From: Comamonadaceae bacterium
GTDB taxonomy: Bacteria > Pseudomonadota > Gammaproteobacteria > Burkholderiales > Burkholderiaceae_C
DNA length: 55,608 bases
Assembly: GCA_947475685.1 (NCBI GenBank)
Contig: CANJNC010000020.1
Coordinates: 1 to 55,608, forward strand
Direction: 5' to 3'
How positions within the stretch are numbered: position 1 is the first letter of the stretch; each line of letters starts with the position of its first letter. A model generated the notes under the pieces. That model was not told the origin of the DNA and did no database searches. It was given only the letters and a program-made list of their open reading frames with translations. Positions 34,020 through 43,166 of this stretch are shown here, piece by piece. A program made the position numbers and the translations under genes.

Positions 34020-34586
34020 ATGACACAACGCTTTAAACCGATTGCCTTGGATCAGATGAACGAGCAGCAAAGAGCGGTTGCTCAAACGTTGATCGATGGA
34101 CCTAGAAAAGGCTTGCGCGGCCCGTTCAATGCATTGCTGCGAAACCCCACATTGACCGATCGAGTTCGTTTATTGGGTGACAGCATTCGTTTTGAGAGCA
34201 CGCTTGAGCCCTTGCACCGTGAATTTGCAATTCTAATCACTGCAAAATTTTGGTCTGCTGATTATGAGTGGTGCGTACACAGCAAATTGGCTCTTGAGTA
34301 CGGTCTAGGTTCTGCCGTTGTCGATGCAATTCGTGTGGGAGAAGAGCCGCTATTGAGCGATGCAGATCTGTCTCTCATTTATCGCTTCACCCAAGAGATT
34401 TTATTTGACAAGGACGTGAGTGATGCGACCTATGCAAAAGCGATCGAGAGATTTGGTGAATTGAGCACCTTGGATCTACTCTCAACGATTGGTTATTTTG
34501 GCTTTGTCTCGGTGATTTTGAATGCCATCAGGCAACCCATTCCTGAGGGAGCAATTCCTTTGCCGAGAAAGGGCGTTCAACCATGA
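34020..34586 (+). CDS. Carboxymuconolactone-decarboxylase-like (AhpD-fold) protein
   Basis: A 188-residue helical protein of the CMD family. The central segment ADYEWCVHSKLALEYGL is the family's active-site helix pair, with Glu, Cys and His where gamma-carboxymuconolactone decarboxylases have theirs. AhpD-type CxxC is absent, so peroxidase-partner function is unlikely. AAAGGAG precedes the ATG, and its stop overlaps the next Bug start as ATGA. Many proteins of this family beside Bug genes have no proven reaction. Confidence 0.85.
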   Translation: MTQRFKPIALDQMNEQQRAVAQTLIDGPRKGLRGPFNALLRNPTLTDRVRLLGDSIRFESTLEPLHREFAILITAKFWSADYEWCVHSKLALEYGLGSAVVDAIRVGEEPLLSDADLSLIYRFTQEILFDKDVSDATYAKAIERFGELSTLDLLSTIGYFGFVSVILNAIRQPIPEGAIPLPRKGVQP

Positions 34587-35563
34587 AAAAAGAGACCCTG
34601 ATGAAAAATTTCATCCAAGTGTGGACCGCTCTTTGTTTGCAATGCTTTGTGTGCTTGGCCTACTCGCAAGGCGTGCCTTTAAACGTCAGAATCATCATTC
34701 CCTTGGCTGCAGGCGGTCCTACAGACATTTATGGCCGCCTTGCTGCAGAAGCCCTGCGTAACAATCTAAAGACCACGGTGGTCACCGAAAACCACGCCGG
34801 TGGCAATGGCGCTGTGGGTGTGAATCTATTGAAACAAGGCGCAACAGATGGGAGCAATTTGTTGTTTGCCAGTTCGGGGATGATTACTTTTTTTCCTTTG
34901 ATTGACAAGTCCATTCCCTACGATCCTGTCAAAGATTTGGTGCCGATTGTTTGTATTGCACAAACGGAGATAGGTGTCATTGTTGCTAAAAATATTCAGG
35001 CCAACAGCATCAAAGAGTTGGTGGCTTTGGCAAAGTCATCGAGTACTCCTCTCTCGTTTGGCTCAGCTGGCAAGGGCAATATTTTGCATGCCTACATTGA
35101 GCTTTTAAAGGATGTGGCCAATATTGAGCTCTTGCACATTCCCTACAAGGGAGCCACACCGGCTTATGCAGATGTGCTGGGTGGGCAAATATCAGGCATG
35201 TTCATCAGCGTTGGACTGGCCAAGCCCTCGGTGCAAGCTGGGAAAGTCAAAATGATTGCGGTCGTGGGTCGAAGAAGCGCGCTGTTGCCCGACATTCAAA
35301 CCATCTCAGAGCAAGGCTTCTCGGGCCTTGAAATCTTGCCGTGGTTTGCCATCATGGGGCCTCGGGGCATTTCTCAGATGAATATTCAAAAAATTGCAGA
35401 CGCCATCACCAAATCTTTTGAGACCGAAGATTTCAAAAAACGTTTGGCAGAGGCTGGTGCCGTGCCCTTGGTTTTGAGTGGCCAAAACTTCACCAACATG
35501 ATCAACACGGAGACAGCGATTTGGTCCAAGTTGATCAAAGAAAAAAATATAGCGTTGGATTGA
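34583..35563 (+). CDS. Bug/TctC-family periplasmic solute-binding protein
   Basis: A 326-residue binding protein translationally coupled (ATGA overlap) to the CMD-like gene. Signal peptide ends near AYS (residue 29). VRIIIPLAAGGPTDIYGR forms the first pocket loop, and ATDGSNLLF takes the place of PDGYTLLF. A second ATG six codons in is possible. Coupling ties ligand binding to the ThDP/CMD pathway more tightly than for the other Bug genes here. Confidence 0.93.
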   Translation: MKKETLMKNFIQVWTALCLQCFVCLAYSQGVPLNVRIIIPLAAGGPTDIYGRLAAEALRNNLKTTVVTENHAGGNGAVGVNLLKQGATDGSNLLFASSGMITFFPLIDKSIPYDPVKDLVPIVCIAQTEIGVIVAKNIQANSIKELVALAKSSSTPLSFGSAGKGNILHAYIELLKDVANIELLHIPYKGATPAYADVLGGQISGMFISVGLAKPSVQAGKVKMIAVVGRRSALLPDIQTISEQGFSGLEILPWFAIMGPRGISQMNIQKIADAITKSFETEDFKKRLAEAGAVPLVLSGQNFTNMINTETAIWSKLIKEKNIALD

Positions 35564-35592
35564 ACACTTTCATTGAAAATCAAGGATAAAGC

Positions 35593-36165
35593 ATGAATGG
35601 AATCGTTAGAAGAGTTGTAACAGGTCATGACGAAAATGGCAAAGCGGTGGTCATCTCTGATGGGCCTTCTCCCTTTGTGCATACGGTCCCCCTCAGGCCC
35701 AATTATTTCTCAACCGATGTCTTCAGAACCCACGAGACACCTGCCCTTGTGAGTGCCCAGACCGCTGAGACCACCAGTGGTCCAAGGCGTCAATTGCCTG
35801 AAAAAAACGGCACTGTTCTGCGTGTCAACTGCTTTCCTCCTGATCACGATGGCTTGGACAAGTTGGACGCCAAGGCCTCACAAGAACTGTTTGCCTCTCT
35901 TGGCAATCAAGCGGGAAGTACCTTTGCCCAAAACGGTAGACACCCCTTGATGCATCAAACCGAAACGATTGATTACGCAATTGTGCTATCTGGTGAAATT
36001 ACCATGCTGCTCGACGACTCAGAGGTGCTGCTCAAGGCGGGAGACATCTTGGTTCAGTGCGGCACCAATCACGCCTGGACCAACCGATCCAAAGAACCAT
36101 GTTTGGTGGCTTTTATTTTGATCGACGGTCAGTTTGATGGCGATCTTAAAAAACGACTCGAGTGA
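35593..36165 (+). CDS. Single-domain cupin, type A
   Basis: A 190-residue cupin beginning VRRVVTGHDENGKAVV, the same opening as the cupin at 15880. It is longer because of an insert of about 30 residues (about 85-118) before the barrel's HQTETIDYAIVLSG. The second motif ends GTNHAWTNRS. AAGGATAAA precedes the ATG, 30 bases after the Bug stop. It sits between two Bug genes and probably belongs to the same transcript. Reaction unknown. Confidence 0.87.
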   Translation: MNGIVRRVVTGHDENGKAVVISDGPSPFVHTVPLRPNYFSTDVFRTHETPALVSAQTAETTSGPRRQLPEKNGTVLRVNCFPPDHDGLDKLDAKASQELFASLGNQAGSTFAQNGRHPLMHQTETIDYAIVLSGEITMLLDDSEVLLKAGDILVQCGTNHAWTNRSKEPCLVAFILIDGQFDGDLKKRLE

Positions 36166-36213
36166 ATTTCTTTTTTGAAGATGATGTTCTTAAATTGATG
36201 TTGGGGATTAAAG

Positions 36214-37176
36214 ATGAAAACAATGCTTGGCTTTCTTTTATGTCTGGTGAATTTTTTATGGATGGTGTCCGCCCTGGCTCAAACCTATCCCTCTAAGACG
36301 ATCAAGGTGCTGGTGGGCTTTGCTGCAGGCAGTGGTCCTGATATCCAAGCCCACGCCGTTGCGCAACAGTTGTCTCTTCAATTGAATCAGGCGGTCTACA
36401 TTGAAAACAGAATGGGTGCCAATGGCACCATTGCGGCCAAGTCTGTTGCGCTGTCCAATCCTGATGGCTACACGCTATTGTTCTCAAGTTCATCCATTTC
36501 CTCGACACCTTATGTGTATAAGAACCCAGGCTTTGATTTATTAAAAGACCTTCGCGCAGTGGCCAGTGTGGGAATTTTGGATGGCATGTTGGTGTTGGTC
36601 AATGCAAAGTCTTCTATGGCAAGCATCAGCGACTTGGTCGATAAAGCAAAAAAAGAGCGCCTCATGTATGGCTCGCCTGGAGTTGGAAATATCATTCACC
36701 TGGCCAGTGAGTCGATCAATTTGAATGCAGGCATCGGCATGGAGCACATTCCCTACAAGGGGGCCTCGGAGGTGATGACCGGTTTGTTGAGCGACAGCAT
36801 TCAAGTGATGGTCGTTACACCGCCATCGGTATTGAATTTGGTCTTAGAGGGCAAGGTCAGAGCCTTGGCGTTCACGGGAAGCAAGAAATTCGGGCCTTTG
36901 CCAGAAGTTCCATTGCTCAAAGATCTCTATCCCAGTTTTGATCCCATTGGCTCTTGGGGTATATTTTTTACACCTTCAAAAACGCCCATTGAAGTGGTAG
37001 ACAAGCTCAATGCGGCAGTGCGTGAAGCCCTCAAAGCAAACAACGTTGCGACCTTAATGCAAAGAGATGGCTACTTTCCAGACAACCGCAATTCACAAGA
37101 GATCAACGCATTCTTTCGAAACGAAGTCTTGCGAATGAAAGAGCCCTTTAAAGCTGCAAAAATTGAGCCGATGTGA
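36214..37176 (+). CDS. Bug/TctC-family periplasmic solute-binding protein
   Basis: A 320-residue binding protein. Signal peptide ends near ALA (residue 22). YPSKTIKVLVGFAAGSGPDI forms the first pocket loop, and NPDGYTLLF is intact. It is the last gene of the ThDP/CMD/Bug/cupin run; its stop touches the 3' end of the convergent cupin pseudogene. The second Bug protein in one operon suggests two ligands or a recent duplication, although the two share only family-level similarity. Confidence 0.93.
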   Translation: MKTMLGFLLCLVNFLWMVSALAQTYPSKTIKVLVGFAAGSGPDIQAHAVAQQLSLQLNQAVYIENRMGANGTIAAKSVALSNPDGYTLLFSSSSISSTPYVYKNPGFDLLKDLRAVASVGILDGMLVLVNAKSSMASISDLVDKAKKERLMYGSPGVGNIIHLASESINLNAGIGMEHIPYKGASEVMTGLLSDSIQVMVVTPPSVLNLVLEGKVRALAFTGSKKFGPLPEVPLLKDLYPSFDPIGSWGIFFTPSKTPIEVVDKLNAAVREALKANNVATLMQRDGYFPDNRNSQEINAFFRNEVLRMKEPFKAAKIEPM

Positions 37177-37652
37177 TCATCCGTGTGCGCTCAATAGGGC
37201 GCCATCAATTGAAACAGGTTTTGCGCAGATGAGAACAAAGGCGATGATGCAGTCTTCGCTTTAGCGGTTGTTGCAGTTGTGCACGCTTTCCCTTTGAACC
37301 AAGACATCCCCCGCTTGGAGCGAGACGCTCAGCCCATCATCGAGTTCCATGTCGATTTTTCCAGAGATCACAACGGCGTAGTCGATGGAGTCGGTTCGAT
37401 GGTTTCGGGGAACCCCCCCGTATTCGTAGCGAACGATTCTAAAGAGGCTGCCGTTTTCTAGAGTGGTTTTATAAACGGCCTGGGTGGGATCAATGCCACC
37501 CTCGTTGCTCACAGGAAACCCTTTTGTGGACCACACAACACCAGAGGTGACGCCGGTGCGACCTGGACTTGAGCATGCCGTCATCAATGTTTACCATTGC
37601 TTGGGCCCCGTTCATTGTGGCCGGTGACGACCCTTCGTATTCCGATGGTCAT
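37177..37652 (-). pseudogene. Decayed type A cupin
   Basis: A once complete cupin like that at 15880. Reading from the ATG at 37652: MTIGIRRVVTGHNERG, then a frame change near the CCC run at 37605-37607, QAMVNIDDGMLKSRSHR in the second frame, a second change near 37560, then TGVTSGVVW and the barrel HRTDSIDYAVVISG in the third frame. An in-frame TAA at 37261-37263 follows HNCNNR, and the homologous tail SEDCIIAFVLI continues to TGA at 37177. Total length is 158 codons plus two bases, so two single-base insertions plus one nonsense change fit. A 108-residue open frame (37261-37587) remains but lacks both ends. Confidence 0.85.
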
Positions 37653-37760
37653 GCAGATCCATCGTGCTGTTGAGCTTCGTTTAACAAGTTGGATTTAAAA
37701 AAAGGTGCACTTACTTTCTGTGCGAGCACTATCAAAAAAAACGGCGCGGTATTGCAAAAA

Positions 37761-38402
37761 TTAATTGGACTCAAAAGATTTTTGCACTTCTTTTTCAAAG
37801 GCCAAAAGTTTTTGAACGCTGGGTCTTTGTTCCATTAGATGCATGTGTCGCTGGCAATTTTTAAAAATCGATGTGTCGCCCTTGAACATAGAGCCACGCC
37901 TAAAACACCAATAAAAGTATGCATCTACACACGTGAAATGATCAAGGAACCATTGTCGACCTTCTAGCATGGTGTTTGCAATGGCAAACAGTTCTAGCAA
38001 AGAGTGGGAACCAAGTTCTTGGACACTTTGTGCCGATCCGGGTAGATCGCAGTAGCGCTCAGGCCGGGCTTGTTGAGTAAGTTTGGGGTGAATGGCTGAG
38101 CTGCACCAAGACATCAAAGAGAGGGCTTGAGCGTATTTCATGGGCTCTTTAGGCAAGAACTCTAGGGAGGGGAACTGGTGTGCTATCCAAACCTGTATGG
38201 CGATGTTTTCAGTCAGGACTTGGCCATCAATGATCAAAGTGGGTACCTTGCCTTTGGGGTTCAAGGCCAGATATTTTTCTGATAGGTGCTCTGCCTTGCC
38301 TAAATTGATGACCATCGTTTCAAATTGAGCTTTGGCCTCGGTCAATAAAATGTAGGGCACCAAGGAGCAAGCGACGGGGCAGTAAGCAAGTGTTAATTTC
38401 AT
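37761..38402 (-). CDS. Glutathione S-transferase
   Basis: A 213-residue GST. The thioredoxin-like N-terminal domain starts LTLAYCPVACSLVPYI, with a Tyr/Cys/Ser candidate for thiol activation, then NPKGKVPTLIIDG (cis-proline loop) and LTENIAIQVWIA, which contacts the glutathione gamma-glutamyl group. The C-terminal helical domain follows from about 88. Conjugation or isomerisation of an aromatic or electrophilic compound is plausible. It stands alone between the cupin pseudogene and the electron-transfer operon. Confidence 0.92.
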   Translation of the reverse strand: MKLTLAYCPVACSLVPYILLTEAKAQFETMVINLGKAEHLSEKYLALNPKGKVPTLIIDGQVLTENIAIQVWIAHQFPSLEFLPKEPMKYAQALSLMSWCSSAIHPKLTQQARPERYCDLPGSAQSVQELGSHSLLELFAIANTMLEGRQWFLDHFTCVDAYFYWCFRRGSMFKGDTSIFKNCQRHMHLMEQRPSVQKLLAFEKEVQKSFESN

Positions 38403-38604
38403 GGTCGAGCGATGGAAAGTAAAGAGATTTTTTTGAAAATGGATTCAACGCCTAAGCCTAAGCGTTGGTTAGAGCATATTATCACAGACAAATACTTCTC
38501 AAATTCCAGGTGTCCCGTGAAAAAGGTATCCAAAATCCATGCTCTGTCGTGCTCAAAAAAACGATAAAGATTGACGATGATCAGGTTAGGAGAGGATGAG
38601 AAAT

Positions 38605-39141
38605 TTAGGAAAGAGCTGCATCGCTATTTTTAACAGTTCTTCGCACGTACATCTCTCTTCCAATGCCTGGAGAATCCCAAGTCCAAACAGATGTTTTGGC
38701 GCTTGGGTAAGCGATGGATTCTTCAAGTTTGACATGCTCTATGTTCAAATTTGAAAAAACATCAAAGCAATGCTGCAAGTCCTCAAAATTGAACCACATC
38801 GTATGGTTTATCAGTCCTTTGAGCATGGGGGCGAGTTCCATCCAATTGCTCTCTAGCCAACCATGGTCTTGATAAAGTTGTTGTGCCATGGCATTTAACT
38901 TCTCGTCACCGCTGGCGATGAGGGCGGGAAAGACATGGCGCTCTTCATCGATATGGTGCTGCCTGACCGCGGTATCAAAAAAATGACATATCTCGCTCAA
39001 TAATTTGGTATCGATTTTTTCCAGGTGATCGCTTGTTGCGAGTTCAATGGTCTCTTTAAGTTGGGAGAGTTTTTTTTGAATTTCTTGATGCGTGACATCT
39101 AGAAAATCAAACATTTCGAGGGGTAAGTTTTTGTTTTTCAT
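38605..39141 (-). CDS. Hemerythrin-domain protein
   Basis: A 178-residue four-helix protein. The HHIDEERHVFP, DHGWLE and HVKLEESIAYP segments hold the His/Glu/Asp pattern of a di-iron hemerythrin-like site. Such proteins bind oxygen, NO or iron, or take part in repair or sensing. It is the last gene of the cytochrome operon, 45 bases after the NapC-type gene. A second hemerythrin-domain protein is encoded at 46422 on the other side of the operon. The likely role is oxygen or iron handling linked to this respiration. Confidence 0.88.
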   Translation of the reverse strand: MKNKNLPLEMFDFLDVTHQEIQKKLSQLKETIELATSDHLEKIDTKLLSEICHFFDTAVRQHHIDEERHVFPALIASGDEKLNAMAQQLYQDHGWLESNWMELAPMLKGLINHTMWFNFEDLQHCFDVFSNLNIEHVKLEESIAYPSAKTSVWTWDSPGIGREMYVRRTVKNSDAALS

Positions 39142-39186
39142 TTTATGAATTCCTGCGTTTCATCAAGAGATTTCGAGTGTGTACAT

Positions 39187-39780
39187 TTACTCATCAGGAT
39201 CTTCATACTCTTTGGGTAAGTGGTGAGCAATGCCCTTGTGACAGTCAATACATGTTTTGCCCTCATTGCGCGCTTTCATGTGCTTTTTATAAGGTGTTTG
39301 TTTCTGTAATTCAGCTGACATGGCTTCAAAGCTGTGACAATTTCTACATTCTCGAGAATCCGTGTCTTTCATTCGCTCCCACTCGTGGGTGGCCAATTCC
39401 ATGCGTTTGGCTTCAAATTTTTCCTTGGTGTCAATGCTACCCATGATTTTGCCCAGTACCTCAAAACTGGCTTTGGATTTTCGAATCATCTTATGTGTCC
39501 AGTCTTTGGGAACATGGCAATCAGAGCATATTGCGCGAACACCAGTGCGGTTGCTGTAGTGGATGGTCTCCTTGTATTCTGCATAGACGTTGTCTCTCAT
39601 TTCGTGGCATGAGATACAGAACTCAAGACTATTGGTCGCCTCAATGCCGGTATTGAATCCTCCCCAAAAGATAATGCCAGCTAAAAATCCAAGGCTTGAT
39701 ATGGCCAAGATGGAATATCGGGCACTGGGTTTTCGAGTGAAGGCAATCAGCCTCGAAACACGGCCACTGGGTTCAGACAT
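39187..39780 (-). CDS. NapC/NirT/CymA-type tetraheme cytochrome c
   Basis: A 197-residue quinol-linked cytochrome. One N-terminal membrane helix (about 22-42), then four CXXCH motifs: CISCH, CSDCH, CRNCH and CIDCH. The FWGGFNTGIEATNSLEF region before the first heme is typical of NapC/NirT. CymA-type members exchange electrons between the quinone pool and periplasmic cytochromes. Its place after MtoB matches the cymA gene in the Sideroxydans mto cluster. AGAAAGATC precedes the start; the porin stop is 15 bases upstream. Confidence 0.93.
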   Translation of the reverse strand: MSEPSGRVSRLIAFTRKPSARYSILAISSLGFLAGIIFWGGFNTGIEATNSLEFCISCHEMRDNVYAEYKETIHYSNRTGVRAICSDCHVPKDWTHKMIRKSKASFEVLGKIMGSIDTKEKFEAKRMELATHEWERMKDTDSRECRNCHSFEAMSAELQKQTPYKKHMKARNEGKTCIDCHKGIAHHLPKEYEDPDE

Positions 39781-39795
39781 TTTGATCTTTCTAAT

Positions 39796-42141
39796 TCAAT
39801 TGAAGTTATGTATCAAGCTCAATGCAATCAAGTTGATGCTGTAGTTGCCCGGTTGTTGGTTTGTGGGCATCAAGGTGGTGGGCGTCATGCCTGTTTGTAG
39901 GCCGTTGTAGTAGGAGTCAACATTGTTTAATTTGCTGTACATATAGCGAACTGAAACTTTTGTTTCCTTGTCCACGGTATACGCCCCAGTCAGTTTAAGT
40001 TGACCAATGACGGTTCTGATGTCAGGCAAAGTACCACAAGACAAGACGCTTGGCAGAGCGCATGATGTGTTGGTGTTTGAAGCTTGAGCTGCAGCGCTCG
40101 CAAAACTCACGTAGTCATTTCCTGCAACTGTGCTGTAAGTGCTTGTAGAAATGGTGTACGCGAAGTCTCCTGACAACTCCAGCCTGCCGGCCAAGAGGTT
40201 GGCCTGTTTAAAGCCGATGCCCAATGACTCGTCCGTATCACTGAGCGCATTGCTCCAAGACCCGCGTCCTCCAAGGTAGGCTGTTGGATTGGTACTGCTC
40301 ACAGCCCTGTAAGAGTAGTAATAGTCAGTCATGTCTCGACTGCGACGTTGGTGGCTTAAGTAAACGTTGAATTGTCCTGATTCACTGTAGTTGTAGGCTG
40401 AATCCAGGTTGATGCTGAGAGAGTTACCCCCTAAAACACCATAGGTGGAGTCGTTGTAGGCATCTCTAGAAATTTTTCCAGAAAGACCAAAGGTCAGATT
40501 TTGATTGGCTTCCCAGTGGGTTCCCGCTTTGACAAACTGCTGCTTTCTAGAGGCATCAAAGAAGGGGTAAAAGCCAGGGAAATCGCCACCGTTCAAGCCT
40601 TTGGTATATAGAGCTGCAGAATTATTGAAAGTTGATGTGTAATTGTAGCTGCCCAATTGACCAATGAAAGCGGCAATTGCGTTGGGATCAAAGGTGGCTT
40701 GTTTTGCGGAGTAGCCAACGCCCACTTTGTAGCTCATTGCATCTCCATCATTGAAGCGATAAGTCGCATCGATTTTGTCTTCTTTGCTTTGCTTGGCTGT
40801 GACGCAATTGGTGCCTGCAGGATACCCAACCCCTGTTGCATAGTTGTTACACCAACGCTCAACGCTTTCATGGTTAAAGGCGACTCGTACATACTCTCCT
40901 TTGCTGACTCTGTAGTCAGAGGCCAAATCTACAGATTCCTTTTTATTGCTGATGGGTGTATTGGGATAATTGGCGTCATTGCCACCATCAATGGAGTGAA
41001 AGTTGTACATGGAAGATGGTGTTTTGTTATTGCGCTCATCCAATCTAAATCCTCCTGTCATATTTAAGTCATTGGCGTATTGATGGCTCAATTTGAGGTC
41101 AGCATGGTAGGTCTCAACCACGCCGCCCAAAGATTGCCTTGGTAGCGCTGCGAGATTGGGGTTGACCATGGAAAACGAATCTACAACAAAGGGGTCATTT
41201 TGGGTGTTGTAGCCATAGGACAGAGAGCTAGTAAGTTTGGTCTTTGGTGACAGCTTCATGCCACCATTCAAGAGCAACTGGTTGAAGTTGTTGCTGGGCA
41301 TCGTACTCATATTTTGCGTGTCATTGGCGCCATTAAACGTGCTGAAAGTCACACGATCGACGTTGTCTCTGTAAAAGGAGCCAAAATATGCAAACGTCAA
41401 GAACTTGTCGTCCAATTTGTAATTCAAGCCAAGGTTCAGTGTGTCAGTCCTGGAATTGGTGGGGTTGGGTAAAATAGAGACGCCTTGTCCCTTTTCATTT
41501 CCATTCTTAGCCGATCCAAAGCCCATGAGTTTGGCGCCAGATTGTTCCAAATGGTTATAGTCAAAGTTGATGTCCCAAAAGTGGTCAATTACTTTTGATC
41601 CGTATATATTTGAATTCTTGCGAATATTTTCAATACCCATCGTTGTGAGAGCAGGCAAAGAACTCAAGGCAGTTGTGTCCGGTGTGTTCTTATTCAAATA
41701 AAACTGATTGCCACCCATCGAACCCGAGTAGGGTGTTTGGTAGGTATTGGACAAGTTGTGATGCAACTCATCGAATTTGCTGCCAAAGGTCCAGTCTCCT
41801 TGGTCCCCGATAGATAGATTCAATGATCGATTGGAAAGACCAAGGTTTTCACCATTGATCGTCCAACGGCGAAGTCCACCGGTTTCATTATTGGCAAAGC
41901 CATTTCCCCCTTTGATGTTGATGTTGCCCAACATATGTGGTCCAGATTTGTTCAAGCCGTTGTATTCACCAAATTTGGAAGCGTCTTGGGACGTGTTAAT
42001 GACACCGATCTCGACCGTGTTGGTGGGTTGAGTCAATGCGATCTCCTCCTCATCGGCCGCCAACACACCGCTTTGAAATGCAACGATCGCAAGAACAATT
42101 GCACTTCCTTTGAAGATTTTTTTTGAATAAACGGGGTTCAT
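39796..42141 (-). CDS. mtoB: MtrB/MtoB/PioB-family outer-membrane porin
   Basis: A 781-residue beta barrel of the MtrB/PioB family that holds a decaheme cytochrome across the outer membrane. Signal peptide ends near VLA (residue 28); the mature part is a long series of amphipathic strands with many Asn, Tyr and Ser, ending LIALSLIHNFN. The N-terminal region contains TVEIGVINTSQDASKFGEYNGL in two short pieces typical of the family. The CXXC motif seen near the N-terminus of Shewanella MtrB is missing, as in iron-oxidiser homologues. GAGGTG precedes the ATG, 17 bases after the decaheme gene stop, so the complex is made from one transcript. Confidence 0.93.
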   Translation of the reverse strand: MNPVYSKKIFKGSAIVLAIVAFQSGVLAADEEEIALTQPTNTVEIGVINTSQDASKFGEYNGLNKSGPHMLGNINIKGGNGFANNETGGLRRWTINGENLGLSNRSLNLSIGDQGDWTFGSKFDELHHNLSNTYQTPYSGSMGGNQFYLNKNTPDTTALSSLPALTTMGIENIRKNSNIYGSKVIDHFWDINFDYNHLEQSGAKLMGFGSAKNGNEKGQGVSILPNPTNSRTDTLNLGLNYKLDDKFLTFAYFGSFYRDNVDRVTFSTFNGANDTQNMSTMPSNNFNQLLLNGGMKLSPKTKLTSSLSYGYNTQNDPFVVDSFSMVNPNLAALPRQSLGGVVETYHADLKLSHQYANDLNMTGGFRLDERNNKTPSSMYNFHSIDGGNDANYPNTPISNKKESVDLASDYRVSKGEYVRVAFNHESVERWCNNYATGVGYPAGTNCVTAKQSKEDKIDATYRFNDGDAMSYKVGVGYSAKQATFDPNAIAAFIGQLGSYNYTSTFNNSAALYTKGLNGGDFPGFYPFFDASRKQQFVKAGTHWEANQNLTFGLSGKISRDAYNDSTYGVLGGNSLSINLDSAYNYSESGQFNVYLSHQRRSRDMTDYYYSYRAVSSTNPTAYLGGRGSWSNALSDTDESLGIGFKQANLLAGRLELSGDFAYTISTSTYSTVAGNDYVSFASAAAQASNTNTSCALPSVLSCGTLPDIRTVIGQLKLTGAYTVDKETKVSVRYMYSKLNNVDSYYNGLQTGMTPTTLMPTNQQPGNYSINLIALSLIHNFN

Positions 42142-42158
42142 TTTTTTCACCTCTTCCT

Positions 42159-43142
42159 TTATCTTTGTAAATAGCCACCAGCAGGACTGTTGGAGCCGTG
42201 GACCATGGAGTGACAATTCATACAGGCCCGGCCAACCACATTTTTATTGGGTGCCACTGTTAACCCGGCTTGTTTACCTGCAGCTGAGGGGCCCACTGGG
42301 CTTTGGCTTGCATGAGGACCATCGTGACACTCCTGACACATGAAGGGGGGGCGAGATTTCAGTAAAGGTGTGATGTTGGAGCCATGTGGGTTGTGGCAGT
42401 TTGCACAGTCTTCAACAACAGGTTGGTGCTCAAAGAGGAATGGGCCGCGTTTTTCTGCATGACATTGGAAGCAGGTTTCATTGACCGTGTTTTTCTTCAT
42501 CAATTTAGGACCTGATGAACCATGTGGATTGTGACAGTCTGCGCAGGATACTTTGCCTTCAAGAATAGGGTGGTGTGATATTTTTTTGGTATCTGCTCTT
42601 TGCTCTTTATGGCAGGTGAAGCAGACCTCAGGTTGCGTGACTTTGGCCAGTACCTTGTCTGTGGGTTTGTGAGCTGTGTGGCAACTGTTGCAAGCAACGC
42701 CGTTGTTTTGGTGGGCCGCTCCATCCCAGTTGTTTCTTTTTGTACCTGTGTGGCAGCCTAGACATTGGGAAGATCTTTCCTTGTCATCCGAAATGGAATA
42801 GGCCCCCTTTTTGAATACGATATCGGGCGCAACTCTTACTTTGGTGACGGGGTCGCCCTTCACGTGCTTGTCGCTTGTGCCGTGGCAGGACTGACAAGTC
42901 GGGGTCCGACTGTCTCCTCTGAGTCCGTGCTTGGTTTGATATAGCGATAAGACGGGGGCTGTCTCACTTGCATCGTGACATTTCGTACAAACCGCATCTT
43001 TTTTTAGGGCTTCTTTGGCAATGATTTCTCGCGAGACGGTTTCACCTAAATTGGGCAATTGAGAGGATTGTGCGTATCCCATTTTGAACCCGCTTGCCAA
43101 CATAGTGAACAACACGATTATGAGGAATTTAGTTAACTTCAT
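42159..43142 (-). CDS. mtoA: MtrA/MtoA-type decaheme cytochrome c
   Basis: A 327-residue periplasmic cytochrome. Signal peptide ends near GYA (residue 24). I count ten CXXCH motifs: CTKCH, CQSCH, CLGCH, CNSCH, CFTCH, CADCH, CFQCH, CANCH, CQECH and CMNCH. The repeated CHNPHGS spacing is characteristic of MtrA/MtoA/DmsE. It forms a wire inside the MtoB barrel. Length is close to MtrA and MtoA. AAGGTGAG precedes the ATG. No large outer-surface MtrC-type cytochrome gene follows, which favours an MtoA/PioA-like role in taking up electrons from iron, but reduction cannot be excluded. Confidence 0.95.
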   Translation of the reverse strand: MKLTKFLIIVLFTMLASGFKMGYAQSSQLPNLGETVSREIIAKEALKKDAVCTKCHDASETAPVLSLYQTKHGLRGDSRTPTCQSCHGTSDKHVKGDPVTKVRVAPDIVFKKGAYSISDDKERSSQCLGCHTGTKRNNWDGAAHQNNGVACNSCHTAHKPTDKVLAKVTQPEVCFTCHKEQRADTKKISHHPILEGKVSCADCHNPHGSSGPKLMKKNTVNETCFQCHAEKRGPFLFEHQPVVEDCANCHNPHGSNITPLLKSRPPFMCQECHDGPHASQSPVGPSAAGKQAGLTVAPNKNVVGRACMNCHSMVHGSNSPAGGYLQR

Positions 43143-43166
43143 GGCAATCTCACCTTTATTAGAAAT

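Noticed and set aside
38447-38466. AACGC ... GCGTT dyad near the GST gene start
   Set aside because: Five-base arms with internal short repeats are within chance for this length.
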